DNA of 64,000 bases from Actinomycetes bacterium (GCA_021787365.1 JAJYMB010000061.1:1-64000); one strand, 5' to 3'; shown: positions 52,935 through 62,656, counted from the first letter of the stretch. The notes: generated from the sequence alone by a model not told the origin. Program-made: numbers and translations.

Positions 52935-55289
52935 ATGAGCACGTTGACCAGCCTCGTCGAGCCTCCCCCGGCGCCCACCCCCCCGGTCCTGCCCGAGCCC
53001 TTCCTCTACCGGGTAAAGAACCTGCTGCTCGGCCGGCCCCTGGTCACCGAGGAGCTGACCAGCGAGCGGCTCGGGACGCTCATGGCGTTGGGCGTCCTGT
53101 CGCCCGACGCCATCTCCTCTTCGGCGTACGGCACCGAGGAGATGCTGGTCGAGCTCGTGCGGCCGGTCGGCCTGGCCGCCTTCACCCTCGTGCTGCCCGT
53201 CACCTTCGCGCTGCTGGTGGTGCTCTTTTTCGTCACGATGTCCTACCGCGAGGTCGTGATGGTCTACACGAGGGCCGGCGGCTCCTACGTGGTGACGAGG
53301 GACAACTTCGGCCCCACGGTGGCCCAGGTGGCGGCCGTGGCGCTCCTCATCGACTACACCGTCACGGTGGCCGTGCAAGTTGCGGCTGGCACCGACGCCC
53401 TCGCTTCGGCCTTCCCGACGCTCATCGCCTACAAGACCGAGATGAGCGTGGCGGTGGTGGCCCTGCTCGCGTACGCGAACCTGAGGGGTATCCGAGAGGC
53501 TGGCCGGATCTTCGCCTTCCCGACCTACTTTTTCATCTTCGCCATGGGGAGCATGATCATAGCCGGCATAGTGCGCTCCCTCGTCGGCGACCTCCCCGTC
53601 TACTCGGTGCACCGGGCCGGCATGTACCCCTTCGGCCACGCAGGCAACGGGCTCCTCTTGGGCGCGTCTTTGTTCATAGTCCTGCGCTCTTTCGCCAACG
53701 GAGGCTCGTCCCTCACCGGCGTCGAGGCGATCTCCAATGGGGTGAGCGCCCTGCGGCCTCCCGAGGGCCGGCGGGCCAGGAAAGTCTACGTGCTCATGAG
53801 CGTGACGCTCGGTTCGCTCGTGCTCGGCGTCTCGTTCCTCGCCCGCTGGACGCACGCAGCGCCGTTCCTGGCCGGGGCGCCGACCGTCATATCCCAGGAG
53901 GCCCACGCCGTTTTCGGCTCGGGCCCCTTGGGCCACGGGCTGTTCTACATGGTGCAGCTGGCCACTCTGCTCATCTTGTACACGGGTGGCAACACGAGCT
54001 TCAACGGCTTCCCGTTCCTGGCCAGCTTCGTGGCGGGCGACAGGTTCCTGCCGAGGAGGCTCACCCAGCGGGGCCACCGGCTCACCTTCTCCAACGGGAT
54101 CATCGTGCTCGCGATCGTCGCGATCGCCTTGCTCGTCGTCACCGACTCCAACGTGACCTCGCTCGTCGCGGTGTACGCGATCGGCGTCTTCACCGGTTTC
54201 ACGATGGCGGGCGCCGGCCTGTCCAAGCACCACCTGGCGCAGCGGGAGCCGCACTGGCGCCACAAGTTGGTCATAAACGCGAGCGCGTCGGCGCTTTCTT
54301 TCGTGGTCGTGCTGGTTCTGGCCGTAGCCAAGTTCAGCCAAGGAGCGTGGACAGTCGTGGTCCTTTTCCCCCTGCTAACGATGGGACTGATCCGGCTCAA
54401 CCGCCGGTACCGGGCCGAGGCACAGGTACTGGAGGAGGGGGCAATGAGCGCTTCGGAAATGCCGGTCTTGCGCCGCCACGTCGTGTTGGTGTTCGTGGAC
54501 CGCTTGGACCTCGCCACCGCCCGCGCCATCCAGTACGCCCGCACACTCAATGCCGATGAAGTGAGGGCGGTCCATTTCCTCTTGGACAACCAGGCCGCCC
54601 AGCACCTCAGGGAAGCCTGGGAGCGCCTGATGATCCGTCGCCTGCCCCTCGAGATCCGCGAGTGCCGGGACCGCCGGCTCGCCCGGGCCGCGCTCGAACT
54701 CGTGAGCTCCACGCTCGCGGGCGACGAGACAGAAGTGACCGTGCTCTTGCCCAGGCGCCTGTACTCCTGGGGCTGGAGCCACCTGCTCCACGACCGCACC
54801 GCCGACCGGTTAGCCGCCGCCGTGGGGCGCCTGCCTCACGCCACGGCGACCGTCGTTCCCTACCAACTGGGCAAGTTGCGGCCGAGCGGCAAGGCCCCCG
54901 AGGCGCAACGGCGCCCTGACAAGGCGGCTCACAGACGGGCCAGGGAAGAACCCCGAGAAGAGCTGGTAGTCGCGGCAGAAGGTCGCGTCCCCATCGGGGA
55001 CGTCCGGTGGCGCCAGCGCGCCCGTGTCGCAGGCCGGGTGACCTCGGTGCAGGTCCAACCGTGGCAGGGTGCACAGGTGCTCTCATGCACCCTTTCCGAC
55101 AACACCGGGTCGATCCTCCTCGTCTTCACCAGGCGCAGCGTCCCTGGCGTAGAGACCGGGGTGGCGCTCATGGCCGAGGGCACCGTCGGGGAGTACGAGG
55201 GCCGTCTCGCCATTCTCAATCCCCTGCACGAGGTGCTGAAGCGGGCACCGTTCGACCCCATGCAGACGGGGCACACCGGCGGCACCTAG
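52935..55289 (+). CDS. APC-superfamily permease fused to a C-terminal OB-fold domain
   Basis: A 784-residue protein. Residues about 40-490 form an APC transporter with roughly 12 helices, starting SSSAYGTEEMLVELV, which resembles the KimA-type potassium/proton symporters and mycobacterial Rv2690c. A cytoplasmic alpha/beta domain (about 510-640) with HVVLVFVDRLDLATARAIQY follows. After a charged linker (650-670), an OB-fold (about 675-780, RARVAGRVTSVQVQPWQG, LSCTLSDNTGSILLVFTRR) ends the protein. OB-folds of this type are normally separate actinobacterial proteins. Divergent RCK genes suggest potassium transport; amino acid transport remains possible. Confidence 0.87.
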   Translation: MSTLTSLVEPPPAPTPPVLPEPFLYRVKNLLLGRPLVTEELTSERLGTLMALGVLSPDAISSSAYGTEEMLVELVRPVGLAAFTLVLPVTFALLVVLFFVTMSYREVVMVYTRAGGSYVVTRDNFGPTVAQVAAVALLIDYTVTVAVQVAAGTDALASAFPTLIAYKTEMSVAVVALLAYANLRGIREAGRIFAFPTYFFIFAMGSMIIAGIVRSLVGDLPVYSVHRAGMYPFGHAGNGLLLGASLFIVLRSFANGGSSLTGVEAISNGVSALRPPEGRRARKVYVLMSVTLGSLVLGVSFLARWTHAAPFLAGAPTVISQEAHAVFGSGPLGHGLFYMVQLATLLILYTGGNTSFNGFPFLASFVAGDRFLPRRLTQRGHRLTFSNGIIVLAIVAIALLVVTDSNVTSLVAVYAIGVFTGFTMAGAGLSKHHLAQREPHWRHKLVINASASALSFVVVLVLAVAKFSQGAWTVVVLFPLLTMGLIRLNRRYRAEAQVLEEGAMSASEMPVLRRHVVLVFVDRLDLATARAIQYARTLNADEVRAVHFLLDNQAAQHLREAWERLMIRRLPLEIRECRDRRLARAALELVSSTLAGDETEVTVLLPRRLYSWGWSHLLHDRTADRLAAAVGRLPHATATVVPYQLGKLRPSGKAPEAQRRPDKAAHRRAREEPREELVVAAEGRVPIGDVRWRQRARVAGRVTSVQVQPWQGAQVLSCTLSDNTGSILLVFTRRSVPGVETGVALMAEGTVGEYEGRLAILNPLHEVLKRAPFDPMQTGHTGGT

Positions 55290-55302
55290 GGGCTCGGGCG
55301 CC

Positions 55303-56247
55303 TCAGGCGGGGGCCGGTGCTACCTCGTCCACCTCCGCGACCTCGCTCGCTTCGAGGGACCAGGCAGCGGCCTTGGCGTTGGCGAGCACCTGCTCGGGCT
55401 TCGTGGCGCCCGCGATCACAGACGAGACGGCCGGCTTGGCCAACAGCCACGCGATCGCAAGCTCCAAGATGGTACGGCCACGTTTCTCGGCGTAGCGCTC
55501 GAGAGCCTCGACGGCATCCATCGTCTCGTCGGAAAGCAGCAGCTCTTGGCGCTCAGCCGGCATGCCCGCCAGGCGGGTCCCCGGCGGAGGTGCCGCCCCG
55601 CGGCGGTACTTGCCGGAGAGGAGGCCGGACTTCAAGGGGAAATAAGGGATGAACGCGATCCTCTGGCGCGCGCACTCGGCCAGCACGCCCGTCTCGGGAG
55701 CGCGCTCCAAGAGGCTGTACTCGTTCTGGACGCTGACAAAGCGGGGCAGCCCATCCGCCGCGGCGGCCTCGGCTTCTTGGAGCTGGGCCACCGAGAAGTT
55801 GGAGCAGCCGATTTCGCGCACCTTTCCCTCCCGGACCGCCCCGGCCAGGGCCTCGAGGGTATCGGCGACCGGTGTCTCCGGGTCCGGCCGGTGCAGCTGG
55901 TACAAGTCCACGTAGTCGGTGCCGAGCCGGCGGAGGCTGTCCTCGAGCGCACGCTTTACATAAGCCGGTGCCGCCCCCTTGCGCTCCTCGTCGAGCTTGC
56001 TGCCGAACTTCGTCGCGATGACCACTTCGGACCTGCGCTTGCCGAGAGCGCGCCCGAGGAACTCCTCGCTCTTCGTCCCCCCGTAAGTGTCAGCGGTGTC
56101 GAAGAAGTTGATGCCGGCGTCGAGGCAGGCACCCACGACCGCGGCGGTCGCTTCCTCGTCTATGCGGCCTCCGAAATTGTTACACCCGAGGCCGACCGCT
56201 GAGACCTCGAGGGAACCTATCCGGCGCAGGGGCATTGTCATGTCCAT
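55303..56247 (-). CDS. Aldo/keto reductase
   Basis: A 314-residue NADPH-dependent oxidoreductase of the YajO/voltage-gated-channel-beta-like AKR group. The catalytic tetrad is seen in FFDTADTYGGTKSEEFLG (Asp, Tyr), VVIATKFG (Lys) and LYQLHRPDP (His). It reduces aldehydes or ketones; the substrate is not evident. It is convergent with the APC permease gene, 13 bases apart, and stands alone. Confidence 0.92.
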   Translation of the reverse strand: MDMTMPLRRIGSLEVSAVGLGCNNFGGRIDEEATAAVVGACLDAGINFFDTADTYGGTKSEEFLGRALGKRRSEVVIATKFGSKLDEERKGAAPAYVKRALEDSLRRLGTDYVDLYQLHRPDPETPVADTLEALAGAVREGKVREIGCSNFSVAQLQEAEAAAADGLPRFVSVQNEYSLLERAPETGVLAECARQRIAFIPYFPLKSGLLSGKYRRGAAPPPGTRLAGMPAERQELLLSDETMDAVEALERYAEKRGRTILELAIAWLLAKPAVSSVIAGATKPEQVLANAKAAAWSLEASEVAEVDEVAPAPA

Positions 56248-56314
56248 GCCTGCAAGCTAGTGCCACCGCCCGTCCGGGCGCCCTGGCGTCAGGCCGAGGA
56301 CATAGCCTCGGCTC

Positions 56315-57169
56315 ATGACTTTTTCGATCGTGGGCCGCAGCGGCGGGGAGCTCGGTGTGGCTGTAGCGTCGAAGTTCCTTGCGGCGGGCGCCCTGGTGCC
56401 GGCCGTGGACGCCGGCGCCGGCGCGCTCGCCAGCCAGGCCTTCAGCAACCAGTCGTACCGGCCCGACGGCTTGGCCTTGCTGCGAGAAGGCCGCAGTGCC
56501 GACGAGACCGTGGCGACGCTCACCGGAGCGGACGAGCTGAGAGAGCACCGCCAGCTGGGCGTCGTCGCGCTCAGCGGTCCAGGCGCCAACTTCACCGGGG
56601 AGAAGTGCCTCCAATGGGCCGGCGGTTGCGCCGGGGACGGGTACGCCATCCAGGGCAACATCCTCGCCGGCCAGGAAGTGGTCGCCGAGATGGAGCGGGC
56701 CTGGCTCGCCGGCGGCGCCCAGCCCTTGGCGAGGCGCCTCCTCGCCGCCCTCGTGGCCGGGGACTCCGCCGGCGGGGACCGCCGCGGGCGCCAGTCGGCA
56801 GCCCTCGTGGTAGCGAGCCCAGGCGCAGGTTACGGGCGGTACGACATAGCGGCGGACCTGCGCGTCGACGACCACGCAGCACCGGTGGGAGAGCTCCGGC
56901 GTCTACTGGAGCTGCACGAGTTCTACTTCGGGCGGCCGGACCTGTCGTCGGCAGTGACCCTGGAGGGCAGTGTCCTGAAAGAGGTCCGGGGGCTCCTGAC
57001 GTCGGTCGGCTACCCGCCGGCGGGTGGAGGCGCCGGCGGCGAGGCGGTGGAAGTGGCCCTGGCCGAGTGGGCCAGCATGGAAAACCTGGAAATGCGCTAC
57101 GCCGGCGGGGGCTTGCTCGACAAGCTCGTACTCGACTTCCTGCGGAGGCGGTCAGCCGAGAGCGCTTGA
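56315..57169 (+). CDS. DUF1028 family (putative Ntn-hydrolase) protein
   Basis: A 284-residue protein beginning MTFSIVGRSGGELGVAVASK, the hallmark of DUF1028, which has an Ntn-hydrolase-like fold. Conserved pieces include GAGALASQAFSNQSY and GYAIQGNILAGQEVV. The C-terminal 75 residues resemble the helical putative peptidoglycan-binding extension found in many members. Function is unknown. It is divergent from the aldo/keto reductase gene with a 67-base gap. Confidence 0.88.
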   Translation: MTFSIVGRSGGELGVAVASKFLAAGALVPAVDAGAGALASQAFSNQSYRPDGLALLREGRSADETVATLTGADELREHRQLGVVALSGPGANFTGEKCLQWAGGCAGDGYAIQGNILAGQEVVAEMERAWLAGGAQPLARRLLAALVAGDSAGGDRRGRQSAALVVASPGAGYGRYDIAADLRVDDHAAPVGELRRLLELHEFYFGRPDLSSAVTLEGSVLKEVRGLLTSVGYPPAGGGAGGEAVEVALAEWASMENLEMRYAGGGLLDKLVLDFLRRRSAESA

Positions 57170-57228
57170 CTGCCTCCCGGTGAAGAGCTCGTTGTCCTCA
57201 GAGCTCGTAGGCCTCGGAGCGCTCCGCT

Positions 57229-58254
57229 TCAGAGTTCGTCGCCGGCCACGTCCTCCGGCCCGGGTGCCGTGCCCCCGTCGCGCGTGGGCCGGAGCCAGTC
57301 CTCGACCCGCCGGAGGACCCGGTCGACCCCGCCGGCAGCCGTTTCCAGCACCCGGACGAAGCGCTCTCGGTAGTGGGCGACGGCGCCCTCCAGTTCGGCG
57401 CCGGCCGGCGGCTCCTGCCCACGCCGGACGTAGGCGCCGCCCCTGATGCGGTCATAGTCGCCGTCGCCGACCCAGCTCATGAGCTCACGAGTGCGCTTCA
57501 CGGCGAAGGGGTGCGACAGGCTCGCCTCTACCCAGGCCCGCGACCAACGGGCGAAGAGGTCCTCTTCTTCGGCATAGCGAGCCGCCTGGGCCAGGAACGC
57601 CTCGAGGTTCATCCCGTCGATGGCCCCGCCGGCCATACGCATGAGCATCTGGCACGTGATCAGAGGGTCGCCCACGACGAGCGCCGAAGCCCGGTCGGAG
57701 GACAGCTCGGCGGCTCGGGCCCACTCGAGCAGGACCAGGTAGACGGCCCGGAGAGGGATCCCGACAACGGTGGTCACCGCCCCTCCAGGCACCCGGAGGA
57801 GCATGGCGAGGAACTGGAGGGCGGTCTGGTAGTAGTAGTGCTCGGAGAGCACGTGGCCAAGCTCGTGGGCCAGCACCGCCTCTACTTCGGGTGAGCTGTA
57901 GTTGCGGACCAGGCCCGAGTACACGATGACCATAGGCCGTTTGGCGCCCACAGTGAGCGCGTTGGCCATGGGCGTCTGGGTCACGAACAGTTCCGGGACC
58001 GGTGAGATGTCGAGCACGGAGGCGAGGCGGTTGTAGCGCGCCCATAGCTCGGGCACCTGCGTGCCGGATATCTGCACCGCGTTGCCGATCAAGACCTGGC
58101 GCAGCTGGCGCTCGTGGCCTATGTCCATGAGCCGCTTCAGCACTTTGTCCATGAGGGGCACCGAGCGGAGCGCCGCCGTGGCAGCCCTGTCCGCCGGGTG
58201 CTCGTATGCCTTGGAGCTGATCTGCTCGTAGCGGAAAGTCTCCTGGAGGGACAT
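57229..58254 (-). CDS. M48-family metallopeptidase
   Basis: A 341-residue zinc peptidase. The metal site is VLAHELGHVLSEHYYY (His130, Glu131, His134), and the third ligand glutamate lies in AAELSSDRASALVVG. A hydrophobic stretch (LLRVPGGAVTTVVGIPLRAV) follows the active site, so it is probably membrane-associated, although the N-terminal helices of HtpX are missing. The N-terminal 80 residues are soluble. It resembles stress-linked M48 proteins in actinobacteria. Confidence 0.88.
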   Translation of the reverse strand: MSLQETFRYEQISSKAYEHPADRAATAALRSVPLMDKVLKRLMDIGHERQLRQVLIGNAVQISGTQVPELWARYNRLASVLDISPVPELFVTQTPMANALTVGAKRPMVIVYSGLVRNYSSPEVEAVLAHELGHVLSEHYYYQTALQFLAMLLRVPGGAVTTVVGIPLRAVYLVLLEWARAAELSSDRASALVVGDPLITCQMLMRMAGGAIDGMNLEAFLAQAARYAEEEDLFARWSRAWVEASLSHPFAVKRTRELMSWVGDGDYDRIRGGAYVRRGQEPPAGAELEGAVAHYRERFVRVLETAAGGVDRVLRRVEDWLRPTRDGGTAPGPEDVAGDEL

Positions 58255-58310
58255 GCCGCGAGCCTACGCCGGGTGGGGCCGGCGGGCAGGCCAGCGGCGG
58301 GCAGAAGCGG

Positions 58311-58330
58311 GCCGGCGGGCTCCCGCCGGC
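58311..58330 (-). terminator. GC-rich hairpin between xylB and the M48 peptidase gene
   Basis: GCCGGCGGG and CCCGCCGGC are perfect 9-bp arms separated by 2 bases, giving a very strong short hairpin in the 110-base gap downstream of the xylB stop. No T-run follows. It may terminate the GH3-xylB transcript. Confidence 0.4.
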
Positions 58331-58364
58331 GGGCACCTGCCGGAAGGCGCCAACGCCCGAAGGC

Positions 58365-59801
58365 TCAGCCAGCCGTCAAGAAGCCCGGCATCACGGTCTC
58401 CCGCCAGGAGCTGATGCGGGCCAGCGTGGCTTCGTCTACGTCGACCGCGTCGAGGAGGGTGCCCCGCCGCACCTGCCACGCCGCCGCCACCTCCACCACC
58501 GCTTTGCTGCTCAACAGGGCGGCCGCCTGCACCGCCGCGCCGTAAGCGACAAGCTCGCCGGCCTCCACGACCAATACCGGTCGGCCCGAAAGGCGCCGCA
58601 CGGTCTCCTGCCAGACCCGGCCCCTGGCGCCACCGCCCACCAGCAACAAAGGTGCCCCCTTGTCCTGCGGCGCCCAGCGATCGAGCAGGGAAGTGGCCTC
58701 GAGCAGCGTAGCCACCAGCCCTTCGTAGGCGGCCTGCAGCACGGAGCGCTTGTCCGTCTCGTAGCGCAGGCCGGAGAGCGTGCCAGTGGCCAAGGGCACG
58801 TTGGGGGTCCGCTCACCCCCCATCCAGGGCAGGAACACCACCTCTCCCGACGGCGCCACGTCCTCCCGGTCGAGGCCGAGCCAGCCAGACACCTGGTCGA
58901 TGGCGACGGTGGCGTTGAGCGTGCAGGCGAGCGGCAAGTACCGGCCGTCGGCGCCGGCAAAACCCGCCACGGTCCCGGTCGCGTCCGCGCTCGGGGCCTC
59001 CGCCGGGGCGAAGACCGTGCCGGAGGTGCCGAGCGAGACGCCGGCCTCGCCGGGCTGGACCGAGAGGGCGAGGGCGGCTGCCGCGTTGTCGCCGGCTCCG
59101 CACGCCACGGGTACGCCTCGGGCGAGCCCGAACTGCGCCGACGCCGAGGATCTCACCTCGCCGGCGCTACCCTCGGGCCCGAGGACCTCGGGCAGGTGCT
59201 CGAGGGGCAGGGCCACCGAAGGTAGGTCGAGCACGCCGGCCTCATAGGACTCGGTCACCGGGCTCCACCAACCGGTCCCCGAGACATCGCTCCTGTCCGT
59301 GAAGAAGCCCCCCGAAAGCCGGTACGTGAGGTAGTCGTGGGGTAACAGGACCTTGCGGGCGGAGCCGGCGACGTCGGGTTCGTTGCGCCTGAGCCACGCC
59401 CAGTGCGCAACGGTGAACGAGCTTGTGAGCACCGAACCAACTCTCTTCGCGCATTCGTCCGGGCCACCGAACGCCTCGACCAGCCAGGCGGCATCAGGCG
59501 CGCCCCGGGTGTCGTTCCACAAGGGGGCCTTGCGGAGCGGCACGCCGGCGCCGTCGAGCACGACGAGGCCGTGCTGCTGGCCACCGATGGAAATGGCCGC
59601 CACCTCGCCCGCCCGCCCGGTCTTGTCGAGTGCCTCGGCCAGGGAGGCTTCCCACTCGCGCGGGTCGGTCTCGCGCGCCCCCCCGGTGCCCTCGACCGGA
59701 TGGCTGGCGGCACCGGCCGCCACCAACCGGCCGTCCTCTGCGTCTACGACGAGGACCTTGGTCGACTGGGTGGAGCAGTCGACGCCGGCGACGAGGGCCA
59801 C
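58365..59801 (-). CDS. xylB: Xylulokinase
   Basis: A 478-residue FGGY-family carbohydrate kinase. The N-terminal phosphate motif is VAGVDCSTQSTKVLVVD, the catalytic aspartate lies in VACGAGDNAAAALALS, and the second ATP-binding signature is LLLVGGGARGRVW. GGQQHGLVVLD is typical of xylulokinases. It phosphorylates D-xylulose for the pentose phosphate pathway. The GTG start is 5 bases after the glycosidase stop, so the two are cotranscribed. Xylose isomerase is not in the window. Confidence 0.92.
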   Translation of the reverse strand: MALVAGVDCSTQSTKVLVVDAEDGRLVAAGAASHPVEGTGGARETDPREWEASLAEALDKTGRAGEVAAISIGGQQHGLVVLDGAGVPLRKAPLWNDTRGAPDAAWLVEAFGGPDECAKRVGSVLTSSFTVAHWAWLRRNEPDVAGSARKVLLPHDYLTYRLSGGFFTDRSDVSGTGWWSPVTESYEAGVLDLPSVALPLEHLPEVLGPEGSAGEVRSSASAQFGLARGVPVACGAGDNAAAALALSVQPGEAGVSLGTSGTVFAPAEAPSADATGTVAGFAGADGRYLPLACTLNATVAIDQVSGWLGLDREDVAPSGEVVFLPWMGGERTPNVPLATGTLSGLRYETDKRSVLQAAYEGLVATLLEATSLLDRWAPQDKGAPLLLVGGGARGRVWQETVRRLSGRPVLVVEAGELVAYGAAVQAAALLSSKAVVEVAAAWQVRRGTLLDAVDVDEATLARISSWRETVMPGFLTAG

Positions 59802-59806
59802 TGCCC

Positions 59807-62194
59807 CTAGCGTGCCGGGCCGACGGTCGCCCTGACCGCCACGACAGAACTCTGGGAGTAACCCGCGACACCGCCCGACAGCTTGACCACCTGCTCCTGC
59901 TGGATGTCTGCAGCAGAAGAGCCCGTCGCAAAACGGAACTCCCCCGGCTCTACCACGAACTCCATTTTTTCATCGTAGAAGGCGAGGCGGCTCGGGTGCA
60001 CGGAGAAGCGGACGGCCGCCGCTTGGCCCGGGCGTAGGGCCACCCGCGCGAAGCCGACCAGCTGCCGCTCTGGCCGTGCCACCGAAGCGACGAGGTCCGA
60101 CACGTACAGCTGCACGACCTCCTCGCCCTCACGTTCACCGGTGTTTTTGACCGTGAGGGAGACCGTTATGGGAGAAAGCGTGTCCGTCGCTGCAACCGAG
60201 AGCCCCGACTGCTCGAAGGTCGTATAGCTGAGGCCGTGCCCAAAGGGGAACAGCGGGGTGTGGTCGCAGTCGGTATAGCCCCCGTAAAACATGGAGCGTG
60301 CCCCACCCGAGCGGTGGCTGTAGTAGAGCGGGACCTGGCCCACTGCCCTCGGCAGGCTCACGGCAAGCTTTCCTGCCGGCGGGCACCTGCCAGTGAGCAC
60401 GTCAGCGAGGGCGTTGCCCCCCTCCTGGCCGAGAGGCCAGGAAACTAGCAGAGCAGAGGCCTTCTCGGCCACCCCGGCCAGGGTGTGCACCCGGCCGCTC
60501 ATCACCACCACGACCGTGGGGGTGCCGGTGGCGGCCACTTCGGTCACGAGTTCTTCCTGCACGCCTGTGAGGCGCAGCTCGACGGCATCGCGCGCTTCGC
60601 CGACGGTGGAACCCTTCGAGAGCCCCGAGCGGCCCCCGACGACGACGACTGCCACGTCGGCCGCTTCGGCCGCTGCCACTGCGGCCCCGAAACCTCGGCG
60701 GTCGTCGCCCGAGATCTCGCAGCCCTTTTCGTAAGTGACCGATGTACCCGGCCCGAGCGCCTTCTTCAGCCCAGCGAGCGGCGTGACGTGGTCGGTGTAG
60801 TACCAACCGGGCTGGAAGGCACCCTTGCCGCTCGGTAGGTAGATGAGCGCGGACGACCCGTCACCGTCGAGCTTCGCCGATTCCTCGGCAGAGCGTTCGA
60901 GTAGCGCCTCCTGGTGAGCCGGGTAGTGGTAATCGCCTTGGAGCAGGCGCTGGTCGTCGGCCGCCGGGCCTATCACGGCCAGACGCCCCAGGCCCGGGCG
61001 GAGCGGCAGGGTGCCGTCGTTGGCGAGCAGAACGATGCCCCGCGCCGCAGCCCTTCGTGCGAGCTCGACGTTGGCCGGGCCCTCGAAAACGGCCGCCGAC
61101 AGGCCCGGCTCAACGTACGGCGACTCGAACAGCCCGAGGCGCACCTTGGCCGTGAGCACCCGACGGACGGCGGTGTCTACTACCTCCATCGCTACCTTGC
61201 CGGTGGCGACCGCGCCTCTGAGGGGCTCGCCGAAACAGTCGAGCGCCGGCAGCTCGAGGTCGAGGCCCGCGGTGAGCGCCCTTATGGCGGCCTCGGCCCG
61301 GTCGGCAGCCACTCTGTGGTAGGTGCGGAGCAGGTCGACTGCGAAGTAGTCGGCGACGACCAACCCGTCGAAACCGAGCTCATCGCGGAGCAGCTCGGTC
61401 AGGATCTGGCGCGAGCCACTGCCGGGAAGGCCGTCGATGCAGCTATATGAGCTCATTATCGAGGCGAGGCCGGCATCGCGAATAGCCGCAGCGAAAGGCT
61501 CCGCATATACCTCTCGCAGTTCCCGCGGCCCGAGCTGCACGGGGGCGTGGTTGCGGCCCCCCTCCGACAGGCCGTGCGCCAGGAAGTGCTTGCCGGTCGC
61601 CAGAACTCCCTCCGAAAGGTCGGCCGTCTGCATGCCCCGCACGTAGGCGGTGCCGAGGGTGCCGGCTAGGACGGGGTCCTCGCCATAGGTTTCCTCCACC
61701 CGCCCCCAGCGCGGGTCGCGGGCCACGTCGAGCACGGGGGCAAGGCTCTGGCGGACGCCCACGGCGAGCAATTGCCGGCGCACGGCCGAGGCCACTTCCT
61801 CGACCAGCGCCGGATCCCACGTGCACGCAAGGCCGAGGGCCTGGGGGAACACCGTGGCGTCACGCGCGCAGTAGCCGGCCAGGGACTCCTCGTGCACGAT
61901 GACCGGGATGCCGAGGCGGGTGCGCTCGACGACGAGCTTTTGGATCTGGTTGAGCAGCTCAGCGCTCTGCGCCGGGTGGAGGCCCGTCGTCGCGCCGATC
62001 CGGGTCACCTGGCCCACGCCGTGGCGCACCACTGCCAGAGCCGCGTCCTCGTCGAAGCGGTCGCCCGATATGAGGTCGGGGAACTCGACGGCGCCCAGTT
62101 GGGCGAGTTTCTCGTCTGGCGTCATGCGCGCCATGAGATCGTCGACGCGCTCGTCCACCGAACGCGCCGGGTCCGAATAGGCGTAAGTAGTCAC
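59807..62194 (-). CDS. Glycoside hydrolase family 3 (beta-xylosidase/beta-glucosidase)
   Basis: A 795-residue GH3 enzyme without signal peptide, so it probably acts on imported oligosaccharides. The nucleophile is Asp282 in FDGLVVADYFAVDLL; GKHFLAHG (Lys202, His203) and RDPRWGRVEETYGEDP are sugar-binding motifs; the second domain and a C-terminal fibronectin-III-like domain (from about residue 690) follow. Its operon partner xylulokinase points to xylosides. GTG 62194 has GAGGTGAG upstream. Confidence 0.92.
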   Translation of the reverse strand: MTTYAYSDPARSVDERVDDLMARMTPDEKLAQLGAVEFPDLISGDRFDEDAALAVVRHGVGQVTRIGATTGLHPAQSAELLNQIQKLVVERTRLGIPVIVHEESLAGYCARDATVFPQALGLACTWDPALVEEVASAVRRQLLAVGVRQSLAPVLDVARDPRWGRVEETYGEDPVLAGTLGTAYVRGMQTADLSEGVLATGKHFLAHGLSEGGRNHAPVQLGPRELREVYAEPFAAAIRDAGLASIMSSYSCIDGLPGSGSRQILTELLRDELGFDGLVVADYFAVDLLRTYHRVAADRAEAAIRALTAGLDLELPALDCFGEPLRGAVATGKVAMEVVDTAVRRVLTAKVRLGLFESPYVEPGLSAAVFEGPANVELARRAAARGIVLLANDGTLPLRPGLGRLAVIGPAADDQRLLQGDYHYPAHQEALLERSAEESAKLDGDGSSALIYLPSGKGAFQPGWYYTDHVTPLAGLKKALGPGTSVTYEKGCEISGDDRRGFGAAVAAAEAADVAVVVVGGRSGLSKGSTVGEARDAVELRLTGVQEELVTEVAATGTPTVVVVMSGRVHTLAGVAEKASALLVSWPLGQEGGNALADVLTGRCPPAGKLAVSLPRAVGQVPLYYSHRSGGARSMFYGGYTDCDHTPLFPFGHGLSYTTFEQSGLSVAATDTLSPITVSLTVKNTGEREGEEVVQLYVSDLVASVARPERQLVGFARVALRPGQAAAVRFSVHPSRLAFYDEKMEFVVEPGEFRFATGSSAADIQQEQVVKLSGGVAGYSQSSVVAVRATVGPAR

Positions 62195-62380
62195 GTGCTC
62201 ACCTCAGAGCATGTCGCGGAGTGAAGCTTCACCATTATGGCTTGGTATGGCCTGGCCCACCGAGGCCGGCTGGGCCCTTCCGGGACACCGAGGGGGAGGC
62301 GCACCGAAATGGGCCCGACCGGCCGCCGGCTTGCCCGCTTGCCCGCCGGGGGTTTGAGCGGGGGCGCGCAAGACCTGTGC

Positions 62381-62394
62381 CAATTTGAAAATTG
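62381..62394. promoter_or_regulatory. A+T-rich palindrome upstream of the GH3 gene
   Basis: CAATTT-GA-AAATTG is a perfect 14-bp palindrome in a very GC-rich 492-base intergenic region, about 190 bases before the GH3 start. It may be a regulator site or include a promoter element. Confidence 0.4.
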
Positions 62395-62479
62395 CGCCAC
62401 TAGAGACTGTCGTGCTACCGGATGTCGACCGGGGCGGGGCGCCGGGGTCACTTACTCCATCATCCCCCTGGTCGTGTGT

Positions 62480-62492
62480 TCGAAAGTTTCGA
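62480..62492. promoter_or_regulatory. Candidate LacI-family operator, GH3/lacI intergenic region
   Basis: TCGAAA-G-TTTCGA is a perfect palindrome around one base, lying between the divergent GH3 operon and the LacI-family gene. It resembles the CGAAA...TTTCG operators bound by some xylose and xyloside repressors. The protein encoded next door is the obvious binder. Confidence 0.5.
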
Positions 62493-62643
62493 CCACCAAA
62501 AGAATAGTTCGAGGTTCGTGGTCATCTTCGCGCCCGGCGCTATTTCTGTCAAGTGCGCCCCGGCGGATTGAACCTCTCGTCCCTCGTTGCGCTCGTCCGC
62601 TTGCCAGCGACTAAGCCCTGGGCCCTTGCGCGAGCACGGCTAC

Positions 62644-62656
62644 CGAAAGAGTTTCG
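62644..62656. promoter_or_regulatory. Second CGAAA/TTTCG inverted repeat near the lacI start
   Basis: CGAAA-GAG-TTTCG, 30 bases upstream of the LacI-family start. It shares the arms of the palindrome at 62480 but has a 3-base centre. It could allow autoregulation; the different spacing weakens the case. Confidence 0.4.

Noticed and set aside
58325-60390. Shared GCCGGCGGGCACCTGCC sequence in the xylB downstream gap and in the GH3 gene
   Set aside because: Probably chance in a strongly GC-biased genome; one copy is ordinary coding sequence and the flanks do not match.
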